This document shows, in pieces, positions 1 through 6,378 of a stretch of 11,543 bases of DNA (the stretch's first letter is position 1; each line of letters starts with the position of its first letter). The translations under genes and the position numbers were made by a program. The DNA is from Nitrososphaerota archaeon (GTDB taxonomy: Archaea; Thermoproteota; Nitrososphaeria; Nitrososphaerales; UBA57), in NCBI GenBank assembly GCA_022572285.1, contig JACZWF010000028.1:1-11543 (forward strand), in the 5' to 3' direction. The notes beneath the pieces were generated by a model. The model worked only from the letters and a program-made list of their open reading frames with translations. It did not search any database and was not told where the DNA came from.

Positions 1-103
1 CATTGTTGACATCCCGCCATTCCATTTCCTCCACTGCATGTGTATTAAGGAGGGAAATGCAATTGATCTGGGCTTCGGGGATGAACAGGAACACCTCTAC
101 CAT
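1..103 (-). CDS. Possible gene start, cut by the window edge
   Basis: An ATG at 103 opens a frame that stays open to base 1 (about 34 residues, beginning MVEVFLFIPEAQ), so only the N-terminus would be inside the window. No family is recognisable. The support is indirect: the codons look ordinary, a TATA-like box (CTTATAATAAATG, 141-153 minus) lies at about the right distance for a leader of roughly 20 bases, and the orientation matches the dehydrogenase behind it. The opposite strand is also open (frame 2, bases 2 to a TAA at 155-157, 51 codons), so a plus-strand gene ending at 157 is a real alternative. Sequence left of the window would decide. Confidence 0.28.
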   Translation of the reverse strand, partial: MVEVFLFIPEAQINCISLLNTHAVEEMEWRDVNN

Positions 104-140
104 AGGAACTTTTATCGGCTGGGACCTAATATATGTTATT

Positions 141-153
141 CATTTATTATAAG
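141..153 (-). promoter_or_regulatory. TATA-like box for the left-edge minus gene
   Basis: Reading minus, CTTATAATAAATG resembles the archaeal TATA element. Its centre is about 45 bases before the ATG at 103, which would place transcription start near 120 and give a short leader. It lies between the dehydrogenase stop (256) and the next possible minus-strand start. AT-rich boxes of this kind also arise by chance. Confidence 0.3.
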
Positions 154-255
154 GTAAGTATGTACTTTTTGGTTCTAGTTTCTGATTCCTAAGACAACGT
201 TCCCAACTTGTTCATGCTTCAAAGATTTAGGTGGTACCGCGGGCTCGTGCAGGTG

Positions 256-1176
256 CTATTTCATAGCAGTCAAGTCTGCGCCAACCTGCCAAAGCTTCTT
301 ACCCGCTTCTTCATCATAAGACCGTTCCGAGGATTTCCGTTCTCTCAATTTGTCGAAGTACTTTCCAGTAATTCCCTCAACCTCTGGAGATGAGGCTAGA
401 TAAACGGACGGCTCGGCTCCCTTTTGGGGGCTCCTGAGGAAGGGTGAAGATATCGCCCTAAGGAACCCTCTAGAGAGACTGGATTCTCGGCCAGAGATGA
501 GGTTAGTTGAAATAACGCCTGGATGCAGGGCATTAACAGTAACACCGGTCCCTTCAAGCCTTTTAGCTAATTCATAGGAAAACAAAAGTAAGGCAAGTTT
601 TGAGTCGCCGTATGCCCTCCATGCCCCCTTCTTCCTACTTTGAACATCATTGAAGTCTATGTTCCCATACCCATGAGCTGACGAGCTGACATTGATTATC
701 CGGGAAGGCGCACTCGACTTGAGTAGATCTAATAACAAGTTCGTCAGAAGAAAGGGGGCGATATAGTTCACAGCAAAAAGGGTATCGATTCCATCAGTGG
801 TATTCTTTCCGTGTTGAGTCACAACTCCTGCGTTATTTATCAGAACATCCAGACGCTCAAATCGGTTCTTGAATTCCTTGCATAAATTTTTGATTGAGTC
901 GATCTCAGATAAATCTGCGATGAACAAGTGGCCAGGAGGACCATTGGACTCTTTATTTATGTACTCAAGGGTTTCTTGGCCACGTGATTCATCTCTAGCG
1001 ACAACTATGACGGTTGCACCCAGTCTTGCTAATCCAAGTGCAGTAGCCTTTCCTATTCCTGAGGTGCTCCCTGTAACTAGGCATACCTTGTCTTTCAAAC
1101 CGATCTTCTCTGAAGCATCGCGATAATGGGGAATAATAAATACAGACTTTTGACACACTTCTCCAACGCAGGCCAT
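256..1176 (-). CDS. Short-chain dehydrogenase/reductase, retinol-dehydrogenase-like
   Basis: NAD(P)-dependent oxidoreductase of the classical SDR family, most like the retinol dehydrogenase/WW-domain oxidoreductase branch. The substrate cannot be read from sequence. Counting from the ATG at 1176 (306 aa): the Rossmann glycine motif TGSTSGIG is at 35-42, the acidic ADLS turn near 87-90, NNAG at 114-117, the catalytic serine in NVSSSAHG near 165, the YxxxK pair as Y189 and K193, and HPGVI near 218-222. All catalytic residues are present and the length is normal. The frame stays open back to 1281 (341 aa), but the added residues come largely from a TAG-triplet tract and read as low-complexity Leu/Thr/Tyr, so the internal ATG at 1176 is preferred. 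Even this leaves about 27 residues before the fold, so a later non-ATG start is possible. It is transcribed divergently from the DUF4760-like gene. Confidence 0.85.
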   Translation of the reverse strand: MACVGEVCQKSVFIIPHYRDASEKIGLKDKVCLVTGSTSGIGKATALGLARLGATVIVVARDESRGQETLEYINKESNGPPGHLFIADLSEIDSIKNLCKEFKNRFERLDVLINNAGVVTQHGKNTTDGIDTLFAVNYIAPFLLTNLLLDLLKSSAPSRIINVSSSAHGYGNIDFNDVQSRKKGAWRAYGDSKLALLLFSYELAKRLEGTGVTVNALHPGVISTNLISGRESSLSRGFLRAISSPFLRSPQKGAEPSVYLASSPEVEGITGKYFDKLRERKSSERSYDEEAGKKLWQVGADLTAMK

Positions 1177-1203
1177 AATTACGTCAATAATTGGACTTAA
1201 GGC

Positions 1204-1245
1204 GTAGCAGTAGTAGCAGGCGTTAGTAGTAGTTAGTAGTAGTAC
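1204..1245. repeat. TAG-triplet low-complexity tract
   Basis: About 40 bases made almost wholly of TAG/CAG/GTT-type triplets on the plus strand (CTA/CTG on minus), with several short runs of TAGTAG broken by single-base shifts. It lies just upstream of the preferred dehydrogenase start, in the divergent spacer. Because it contributes odd residues to the longest dehydrogenase frame, it argues that frame is overextended. It could be a slippage-prone microsatellite; no other role is evident. Confidence 0.6.
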
Positions 1246-1401
1246 GGTTTCGGACCTAATCCATCCCAAAAGATTACGCAAGGCATGAATGATAGGAGGC
1301 GGAAAGAATTGCCGAAGGTCCCCATGCTACACTCTGTGTTAGAAGCGTCATTCCAGTAGCAACGAATCCTATTGCCGTAGCTTTACTACCCTATTAGTAA
1401 C

Positions 1402-1408
1402 TTATTAG
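1402..1408 (+). promoter_or_regulatory. TATA-like box for the DUF4760-like gene
   Basis: TTATTAG is centred about 27 bases before the ATG at 1432. In archaea this spacing would put transcription start at or within a few bases of the start codon, giving a leaderless mRNA. Consistent with that, no Shine-Dalgarno sequence is visible. The box is a weak match to consensus. Confidence 0.3.
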
Positions 1409-1431
1409 TGTCCTAGTCGAACAGGCCTGAT

Positions 1432-1833
1432 ATGGCCGCGCCATCTCAGAAAGATGTCGAGACATTGCTAAAACTTTATGAGATCTATGACAGAAACAGG
1501 GATTCTGCCATCTGGTTCCTCACAGATCTCTCAGCAAAGGATTACGAAAGTTTCAAGAAGAAATACCCCAGTCGTTCCCGAGCGAGAGCGCATTTCGCCA
1601 CGGTTGCTGGTTTCTTCGAGTTGGCTGGTATTTTACTAGAAAGGAAGCTCCTGAATGAAGATTTGTTTTTTGATACTTTCAATGTATCAGCCTTTTGGTC
1701 AAGGGGAAAGGGAATTATCAAAGGCATGAGGAAGGACCGCCCACGAATATACGAAAACTTCGAACTCGTTAACAACCGAAAGACCCGATGGGCAAAACGT
1801 CATCCACCAAAAGTTAAGCTAAAAGTACCCTAG
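1432..1833 (+). CDS. DUF4760-like small protein
   Basis: A 133-residue soluble protein with no signal peptide or membrane segment. The pattern resembles DUF4760-type proteins: an N-terminal helix (ETLLKLYEIYDRNRDSAIWF, about 10-29), then a helical core with FFELAGILLERKLLNEDLFF (61-80) and a conserved-looking tryptophan (WSRGKGIIKGMR, 89-100). In that family the 'FFE..G.ll..g.l..dl.f' and 'W....' features recur, but this assignment is from memory of the pattern, not a search. The C-terminus is strongly basic (RKTRWAKRHPPKVKLKVP), which could bind nucleic acid or be a disordered tail. The function of the family is unknown. It is monocistronic by spacing: 262 bases separate it from the next gene. 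Confidence 0.7.
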   Translation: MAAPSQKDVETLLKLYEIYDRNRDSAIWFLTDLSAKDYESFKKKYPSRSRARAHFATVAGFFELAGILLERKLLNEDLFFDTFNVSAFWSRGKGIIKGMRKDRPRIYENFELVNNRKTRWAKRHPPKVKLKVP

Positions 1834-2095
1834 TCGCCGTTGTATTGAATATCACTGTAGAATTGAGTGCGTCTCCTTGAAAACTGTGGTCTATGATTGT
1901 ATTCTAACCTCTCCTTAAGATGAAACTCATCTCAGTCTTTGACGATGGGTATAATTGAACACATTCCTGAAAGAGTACCGCCTATCTCTTCACAGTGTAG
2001 ACTAACTCTCCTATGTACTAGTCCTATCTTACCGCCCTAAATATTCTCCTAGTGAAAGTTCATTACTGTCCTCTTATCTTTGGCAGACTGAAAGC

Positions 2096-2416
2096 ATGAA
2101 CGATAGTGAAAAGGCGATTATTGAATGGTTAAGCCCTGAAACTGAGAAACTGCGTCGCTTCGATTCATCGCTGGATCTAGATGATAAAGCCATCAGGAAC
2201 CTAATCGGCCTCTTCTCAAGAATAGCTATCGAGAATCCAATTCCATTGTTCGCGGCGCTTCTTTCCTCAGAAAAAATGCAGGAGAGGATAAAATGTCCCG
2301 AATGTGGTGGTAGTGGCAAATATGAAGGGAGATGGGATTGTCTTTTCTGCAGAGAATCAGATCATACTATTGCGAATTATGAGCTGGCTTTGCGGAGCGT
2401 GAAACGGGATAGTTAA
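2096..2416 (+). CDS. Small zinc-ribbon protein of unknown function
   Basis: A 106-residue protein with a helical, acidic N-terminal part (about 1-60) and a C-terminal four-cysteine knuckle: C67-P-E-C70-G-G-S-G, then C82-L-F-C85. The CPECGGSG half matches the CxxCxGxG repeat of DnaJ-type zinc centres, and the CLFC half closes one Zn(II) site. There is only one such module and no J domain, so this is not DnaJ. The start follows a spacer without a clear ribosome binding site. A possible role is protein or RNA binding through the zinc site, but nothing nearby specifies it. No better-matching family is recognised. Confidence 0.6.
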   Translation: MNDSEKAIIEWLSPETEKLRRFDSSLDLDDKAIRNLIGLFSRIAIENPIPLFAALLSSEKMQERIKCPECGGSGKYEGRWDCLFCRESDHTIANYELALRSVKRDS

Positions 2417-2436
2417 TGCCGGGGTTGATGCTAAGA

Positions 2437-2470
2437 GGTGCTAACATGATTGGACGACTAAGATAGCACC
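2437..2470 (+). repeat. Inverted repeat after the zinc-ribbon gene
   Basis: GGTGCTA (2437-2443) and TAGCACC (2464-2470) are a perfect 7-base inverted repeat around a 20-base loop, 20 bases after the zinc-ribbon stop. GATGCTAA just upstream partly repeats the left arm. It could be a 3'-end hairpin for the preceding mRNA or part of the control region for the next gene. There is no T-run directly after it. Confidence 0.45.
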
Positions 2471-2483
2471 GAAGCCTGTTGTA

Positions 2484-2498
2484 TCCGTAAGTTACGGA
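2484..2498. promoter_or_regulatory. Perfect 15-base palindrome, possible operator
   Basis: TCCGTAA-G-TTACGGA is a perfect 7+1+7 inverted repeat, the shape expected of a site for a dimeric transcription factor. It lies 114 bases before the start of the BtuF-like gene and about 75 bases before its TATA-like box, a plausible upstream control position. No regulator is encoded nearby, so its ligand is unknown. Confidence 0.4.
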
Positions 2499-2504
2499 AT
2501 ACTA

Positions 2505-2521
2505 TTATCATGCGGTGATAA
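2505..2521. promoter_or_regulatory. Second inverted repeat upstream of the BtuF-like gene
   Basis: TTATCA (2505-2510) and TGATAA (2516-2521) form a perfect 6-base inverted repeat with the 5-base loop TGCGG. It begins 7 bases after the 15-base palindrome. Together the two look like tandem operator-like elements or stacked small hairpins in this 196-base spacer. Confidence 0.35.
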
Positions 2522-2574
2522 GATAGTGTGCTTAATATGGTCCTAACATCATCTGGTAAGCGTTTCTAGGGTCG

Positions 2575-2581
2575 TTTAAAT
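2575..2581 (+). promoter_or_regulatory. TATA-like box for the BtuF-like gene
   Basis: TTTAAAT is centred about 35 bases before the ATG at 2613, predicting transcription start near 2603-2605 and a leader of about 10 bases. GGAAAGGG just before the start codon is purine-rich but not a clean Shine-Dalgarno match. Confidence 0.35.
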
Positions 2582-2612
2582 CGATGCCACTTGAAGTTAC
2601 AGGCGGAAAGGG

Positions 2613-3569
2613 ATGAGAGTCTGCAGCTTTACCCCAAGTGCTACCGAAATCATCTACTCGCTAGGGCTCGAGGACTCGCTTCATGGTGTGACCTATGACT
2701 GCGACTATCCAACCGAGGCAAAAAGTAAGCGTATTGTTGTGCTAAGCTCCCTGAACTCAGGTCACGAAACAAGTCAAGAAATAGACGTTAAGGTTAGAAA
2801 ATCACTCGCAGATGGTAGAAGCCTCTATTTAGTTGATAAAGAGGGGCTTAAGGCAGCAAATCCCGATCTAATAATAACCCAAGGCTTATGTGAGGTATGT
2901 GCACCATCGGATGCTATAGTCTTTGACATTCCAGATCTCTTGGGAAAAGATCCGCGAATTCTTTCACTTAATCCATCGAATGTTGAGGACATCATCAATG
3001 ATATCGAGAAGGTTGGTTCCATTCTAGGGAAAGGGGATACTGCTAAAGAAATAACTAATAATCTAAGAAGGAGAGTTCAGAAGGTACACGCTATTACAAA
3101 GCAAACAGAAAGAAGAAAGATCTTTTGCATGGAATGGCTAGACCCAATCTTCAATACTGGCCACTGGGTTACAGATGTCATAAACTTAGCAGGTGGTCAT
3201 GATGAGTTAGCAAGCAAAATCGGGGAGGAATCTGTGATGGTGGAGTGGGATGATATTCTAGACTATAACCCAGATGTCCTTGTCATGATGCCTTGTGGGT
3301 GGCCAATATCAAGAACTATCTCAGATCTACAGTCCATCACATCTCTGAATGACTTTCGCCAACTAAGGGCAGTCGTGAATGATGAAGTCTACGTGGTTGA
3401 TGGTAGTGCGTATTTCAGTCGTCCTGGCCCAAGAATATTTGACAGTGTCGAGATACTGGCAAAGATACTTCACCCTAAATTGTTTGGAGATCTGGTTCTG
3501 CCCCCGGGTTCGATGCAGAAACTCCAATTCAACTTGAAAAAACCCGGTCCAATGTATATCACTCATTGA
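2613..3569 (+). CDS. BtuF-like cobalamin/corrinoid-binding protein without signal peptide
   Basis: A 318-residue protein of the class III periplasmic-binding-protein superfamily (COG0614, BtuF/FepB type), which binds cobalamin or iron chelates. Visible: the N-terminal signature RVCSFTPSATEIIYSLGL (2-19), a GVTYDCDYP segment (25-33) typical of the cobalamin-binding branch, NPDLIITQGLCEVCAP (83-98), and the second lobe with EWLDPIFNTGHWVTDVINLAGG (174-195), then NPDVLVMMPCGW (219-230). It starts directly with the first beta strand: there is no signal peptide, lipobox or membrane anchor. It is therefore predicted to be cytosolic, or a full-length gene of the widespread signal-less subgroup. No BtuC/BtuD permease or ATPase is in the window, so a transport role is not supported by context. 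Two CxxC-like cysteines (C93, C96) could bind metal. It might bind or sense corrinoid inside the cell; this is inferred. Confidence 0.85.
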   Translation: MRVCSFTPSATEIIYSLGLEDSLHGVTYDCDYPTEAKSKRIVVLSSLNSGHETSQEIDVKVRKSLADGRSLYLVDKEGLKAANPDLIITQGLCEVCAPSDAIVFDIPDLLGKDPRILSLNPSNVEDIINDIEKVGSILGKGDTAKEITNNLRRRVQKVHAITKQTERRKIFCMEWLDPIFNTGHWVTDVINLAGGHDELASKIGEESVMVEWDDILDYNPDVLVMMPCGWPISRTISDLQSITSLNDFRQLRAVVNDEVYVVDGSAYFSRPGPRIFDSVEILAKILHPKLFGDLVLPPGSMQKLQFNLKKPGPMYITH

Positions 3570-3580
3570 TTTTTTCTCTT
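3570..3580 (+). terminator. Oligo-T terminator after the BtuF-like gene
   Basis: A run of six T (3570-3575) followed by CTCTT begins immediately after the TGA stop. Archaeal RNA polymerase terminates at T-rich tracts without needing a hairpin, so this is a good candidate end for the transcript. It also suggests that hflX has its own promoter. Confidence 0.5.
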
Positions 3581-3638
3581 CAGACCTCCTCCGACTCTCG
3601 CTACATCCAGGATTCGAGATTCTGTAGGCCTATTTGGG

Positions 3639-4829
3639 GTGGAGTTCGAGATAGTTGACAATAACAACTTCCCTATGCATACATCTAAGTACCTGAGCAT
3701 ACCACAGAAAAACTCGAGCAGCAACGCAATGGGAGCAGTTAACAAGAAAAAGGCAGTTCTAGTTACCTACAAGGATGTCTTTGCCAGTAAGGAAGCAGTT
3801 GGTCTTGCTGAGGCTGCTGGGTATGAGGTTACCGAAGTAGTTGTTCAGGGATACATCAAGCATGGCGGCTTAGGCCTGGGGCCTGGTGTCGCCGAACGTA
3901 TCAAAAATAAGGCATCAATAAGCAATTTTGAAACTATTATTATCGATGCGGCGCTCACTTCATCTCAAATCCACCAGTTGGGCCAGATTACAGGTCTAGC
4001 AGTAATTGATCGAGATAAGCTCATCCTTGATATTTTTGAAAGCCGAGCGACCACAGGGGAAGCAAAATTACAAGTCAAGCTCGCAGAGTTGACTTACGAA
4101 CTTCCAAGAGTCCGACAGACAGTCCGTCTATCGAAGAAAGGGGAACGTCAAGGATCGATGGGGTTGGGAGAGTATGCGGTTGACGTTCAATTCAGATCGT
4201 TGAAGAAGCAAATGTCGTCTATCAAGGAAAAACTGCTTCAGGTACAGAAGAGGCGTAGTCTCTATCGTACTCAACGCCAAAGGCTCAATATTCCGTTTGT
4301 ATCACTAGTCGGTTACACAGGTTCCGGAAAGACCACACTCTTCAACAGGATGTCAGAGGAAGAGAAAGAAGTTGCAAATAATCTCTTTACAACTCTTGGT
4401 ACTACTACCCGAACGGTGATACTTCCTGATTATTCAAAGATCCTGCTTTCGGATACGGTAGGCTTCATAACTAGAATACCAACATACATGATTGAAGCAT
4501 TCAAATCTACTTTAGACGAATTGTTCTATGCAGATCTTGTACTTCTAATGGTTGATGCCAGTGAACCATCCAATGAAGTGGCAATAAAGTATTATCGCTG
4601 TTTAGATATCCTGAACGAATTGAGAGTCCCCACCTCCAAGGTGCTTGTCGTGCTGAACAAATCCGATAAATCTTCAGAGAAGGAGTTAGCTGACGCTAAA
4701 GAGCTTATTGGCGATCTACCATCAATAGTGATCTCTGCAAAGCATGGGGCGGGAACCCGCAGTCTCAAGAACCGCATCCGTGAAAGCCTGAAGGCACGCC
4801 TTGAGGCAAAGATCCTCTCACCAAGATAA
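3639..4829 (+). CDS. hflX: HflX-family ribosome-associated GTPase
   Basis: Translational GTPase of the Obg-HflX superfamily; members bind the large ribosomal subunit and in bacteria split stalled ribosomes. Counting from ATG 3639 (396 aa): N-terminal HflX domain about 37-140, containing KHGGLGLGPG (74-83); helical linker about 145-215; G domain from 218 with G1 GYTGSGKTTLFN (225-236), G2 around TTLGTTT (251-257), G3 DTVG (272-275), G4 NKSD (340-343) and G5 SAK (366-368). All GTP motifs are intact. G1 reads GSGKT where bacteria usually have NAGKS, and the glycine-rich linker (MGLGEYAVDVQFR, 174-186) departs from the bacterial GPGETQLE.DRR, both fitting an archaeal member. The first 30 residues are polar and unlike the family, so the ATG at 3729 (366 aa) may be the true start. 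It is followed convergently by the PaaK operon. Confidence 0.92.
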   Translation: MEFEIVDNNNFPMHTSKYLSIPQKNSSSNAMGAVNKKKAVLVTYKDVFASKEAVGLAEAAGYEVTEVVVQGYIKHGGLGLGPGVAERIKNKASISNFETIIIDAALTSSQIHQLGQITGLAVIDRDKLILDIFESRATTGEAKLQVKLAELTYELPRVRQTVRLSKKGERQGSMGLGEYAVDVQFRSLKKQMSSIKEKLLQVQKRRSLYRTQRQRLNIPFVSLVGYTGSGKTTLFNRMSEEEKEVANNLFTTLGTTTRTVILPDYSKILLSDTVGFITRIPTYMIEAFKSTLDELFYADLVLLMVDASEPSNEVAIKYYRCLDILNELRVPTSKVLVVLNKSDKSSEKELADAKELIGDLPSIVISAKHGAGTRSLKNRIRESLKARLEAKILSPR

Positions 4830-4832
4830 CCT

Positions 4833-4997
4833 TTAGAATTGGTGCTTTTTGGCATGTTGCAACCTGAGAGCCCCTATCAGTCTGTGATAACCGTTATTCA
4901 TCTTTGTCAGGTCTGGAATATGAGAATGGATCAAGCCATTTTGGTCCTCGATCTCACGAAAAAGTATCTCTAGATATCTGAATCGGAAGTTACCCAT
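4833..4997 (-). CDS. Small ORF (54 aa) after the PaaK-like gene
   Basis: An ATG at 4997 starts a 54-codon frame ending in TAA at 4833-4835, beginning 13 bases after the TAG stop of the PaaK-like gene and on the same strand. The product starts MGNFRFRYLEILFREIEDQ and ends in a basic tail (QHAKKHQF). Its composition is ordinary for a soluble, helix-forming protein: charged residues regularly spaced, no low complexity and no signal or membrane segment. It occupies most of the spacer between the convergent ligase and hflX genes. No family is recognised and no Shine-Dalgarno site is seen, which is not unusual here. It could be a small partner of the two upstream enzymes, or a chance open frame. 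Conservation in relatives would settle it. Confidence 0.42.
   Translation of the reverse strand: MGNFRFRYLEILFREIEDQNGLIHSHIPDLTKMNNGYHRLIGALRLQHAKKHQF
4846..4850 (+). terminator. Short T-run after hflX
   Basis: Five T in a row, 17 bases after the hflX stop, with only a weak surrounding T-rich context. This is a possible archaeal terminator. It lies on the opposite strand from the end of the 54-codon ORF, so the two transcripts would overlap slightly at their 3' ends. Confidence 0.25.
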
Positions 4998-5010
4998 ACG
5001 ATTCAGGGAG

Positions 5011-6378
5011 CTAGTTCACGAGAGTCCATCTTTTATCTCTCAAATTCTTGTAGGATATCACTGGACGAAACTTTACTCTAAGCTCCTGACTAGGTTCAAG
5101 TGAGAGTTCCACTTTAGTTTGGCTTCCGAGAAATGCTTGAACCTCATCTAAGAGATTAGATATTCCCTTGCTTTTCACTTTGGCGAAGACTCTAAGTCTG
5201 CACACATCGTCGGTTTCCTGAACTAGTTGAGAAGGAGGTAAACTCATATCTCTATGAAGCATAGACATTAGTGACTTCGGTGAGATTATTCTGTTGGGAG
5301 AAAAGGTCAAGTGATCTTCTCTTCGTCCGTCCACAGATTCTAAGAGTGGTGTGTTTCGCCCGCAGGAACATGGTGAGTTAGCCCAGGATCCAACATCTCC
5401 CAGATCATACCTTATCATTGGCATTGCATCATTCAAGAGGCAGGTTACAACAATGTTACCAGATTCACCTGGAAGCGTCGGACTACCATCCTTGAGTATC
5501 TCAACAATAACTGAATCGGACACATGTAGGCCGATTCTTGTCTCACATTCAAAACCAATCTTCCCTATTTCTGAAGCGCTATACCCTTGGTATGTTTTGC
5601 AACCAAAAACCTCTTGAAGATACTTTCTGGTTGGTTCGTCCAGGACTTCACCGCCTGTCATTAAGGCTTTTGGGCGAATTTCCTCGATCCCCTCTGAAGA
5701 AACCGAATGAGCAAGAAGGCGCAGATACGATGGAGTCGACTTGATAAAATCAGGTTTAAACTTTCGAATCTCAGGTAGGATCTCGTCAATGTCATCTCCC
5801 AACGTTACATTCCTTGCGAAATAGTCATGAAGTGGCCCCACCAATCGGGAGGTAAATCCCAACGACTTGGTCCTCCCTGATATGGTTCTTACATCAGATG
5901 GATTTCCGTGAGTTATTCTCATCAACTTGTCAAGGGGCCCAATACCAAGGATCCCTCTAATCCTAAGATAATGGCCTTGGATATAGTATCCTGCAAGATA
6001 GTCATAGTATGATTTACTATAGTAAGATTTCATGGGCCCTCCTGTAGTCCCAGAAGAAGATCGCACAATACAATTCTTAGGATCATCCGCCATCCTATCC
6101 TCAAGAGGTTGAGCCAATAGGTCATATTTTGTACATACTCTTATTCTACGAAGATCTTCAATTTCCATGATATCATCTGGCCTGACCCCAGATCGATCCA
6201 ACCAATTACGCCAGAATTTGGTTTTGCTATATCCATGCGCAATCGCTTGTTGCAGTCTTTCTCTTTGATGCTTCAGGAATTCCTCGCGTGGAAGTTTATC
6301 CACTCTGGAAGAGAGGAAAGCATGCCATAAGATTCTGGAAAGCACGGTTAACCCCAGATCATCAATGGGCTCTATCAC
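5011..6378 (-). CDS. PaaK/CapK-like adenylate-forming ligase
   Basis: A 455-residue member of the ANL (AMP-forming) superfamily, of the phenylacetate-CoA ligase/CapK/coenzyme F390 synthetase type. These activate a carboxylate or phosphate-like acceptor with ATP as an adenylate. Visible: N-terminal family region (about 30-95, including RERLQQAIAHGYSKTKFWR at 39-57), the phosphate-binding loop RSSSGTTGGP (106-115), TGGEVL (241-246), the A5-type motif YQGYSASE (263-270), the A7-type motif MIRYDLGD (321-328), and CSCGRNTP (337-344) leading to DGRRED (350-355). The C-terminal small domain (about 360-455) is present. The CxCG pair is typical of PaaK-type enzymes. The ATG overlaps the TGA of the MetF-like gene in an ATGA, so translation is probably coupled. 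The substrate is not determined: aryl-CoA ligase, F390 synthetase or a peptide/sugar-linked CapK role all remain open. Confidence 0.85.
   Translation of the reverse strand: MIEPIDDLGLTVLSRILWHAFLSSRVDKLPREEFLKHQRERLQQAIAHGYSKTKFWRNWLDRSGVRPDDIMEIEDLRRIRVCTKYDLLAQPLEDRMADDPKNCIVRSSSGTTGGPMKSYYSKSYYDYLAGYYIQGHYLRIRGILGIGPLDKLMRITHGNPSDVRTISGRTKSLGFTSRLVGPLHDYFARNVTLGDDIDEILPEIRKFKPDFIKSTPSYLRLLAHSVSSEGIEEIRPKALMTGGEVLDEPTRKYLQEVFGCKTYQGYSASEIGKIGFECETRIGLHVSDSVIVEILKDGSPTLPGESGNIVVTCLLNDAMPMIRYDLGDVGSWANSPCSCGRNTPLLESVDGRREDHLTFSPNRIISPKSLMSMLHRDMSLPPSQLVQETDDVCRLRVFAKVKSKGISNLLDEVQAFLGSQTKVELSLEPSQELRVKFRPVISYKNLRDKRWTLVN

Noticed and set aside
58..150. AAGGAGG followed 4 bases later by ATG at 58, looking like a bacterial-style Shine-Dalgarno and start
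   Set aside because: The frame is only about 27 codons long and matches nothing. Strong Shine-Dalgarno sites are not used by the confident genes in the window, so this is probably chance.
2..157. Open plus-strand frame ending TAA at 155-157 (51 codons from the window edge)
   Set aside because: It overlaps the minus-strand candidate at 1-103 and shows no recognisable motif. All frames here are open over a short distance, so neither reading is well supported; it is kept only as an alternative.
1177..1281. N-terminal extension of the dehydrogenase to an ATG at 1281
   Set aside because: The added residues come from the triplet tract and are low complexity, without a convincing signal peptide; the ATG at 1176 fits SDR length better.
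2096..2416. DnaJ chaperone identity for the zinc-ribbon protein
   Set aside because: There is one zinc module only and no J domain, HPD motif or Gly/Phe region.
2417..2612. Cobalamin riboswitch upstream of the BtuF-like gene
   Set aside because: No B12-box-like sequence or matching multi-stem arrangement was seen, and these riboswitches are essentially bacterial; the short inverted repeats do not build that fold.
3590..3660. Possible tRNA, because of GGATTCGAGATTC and GGAGTTCGAG segments resembling a T-arm
   Set aside because: No acceptor stem, anticodon arm or D-arm can be paired around them.
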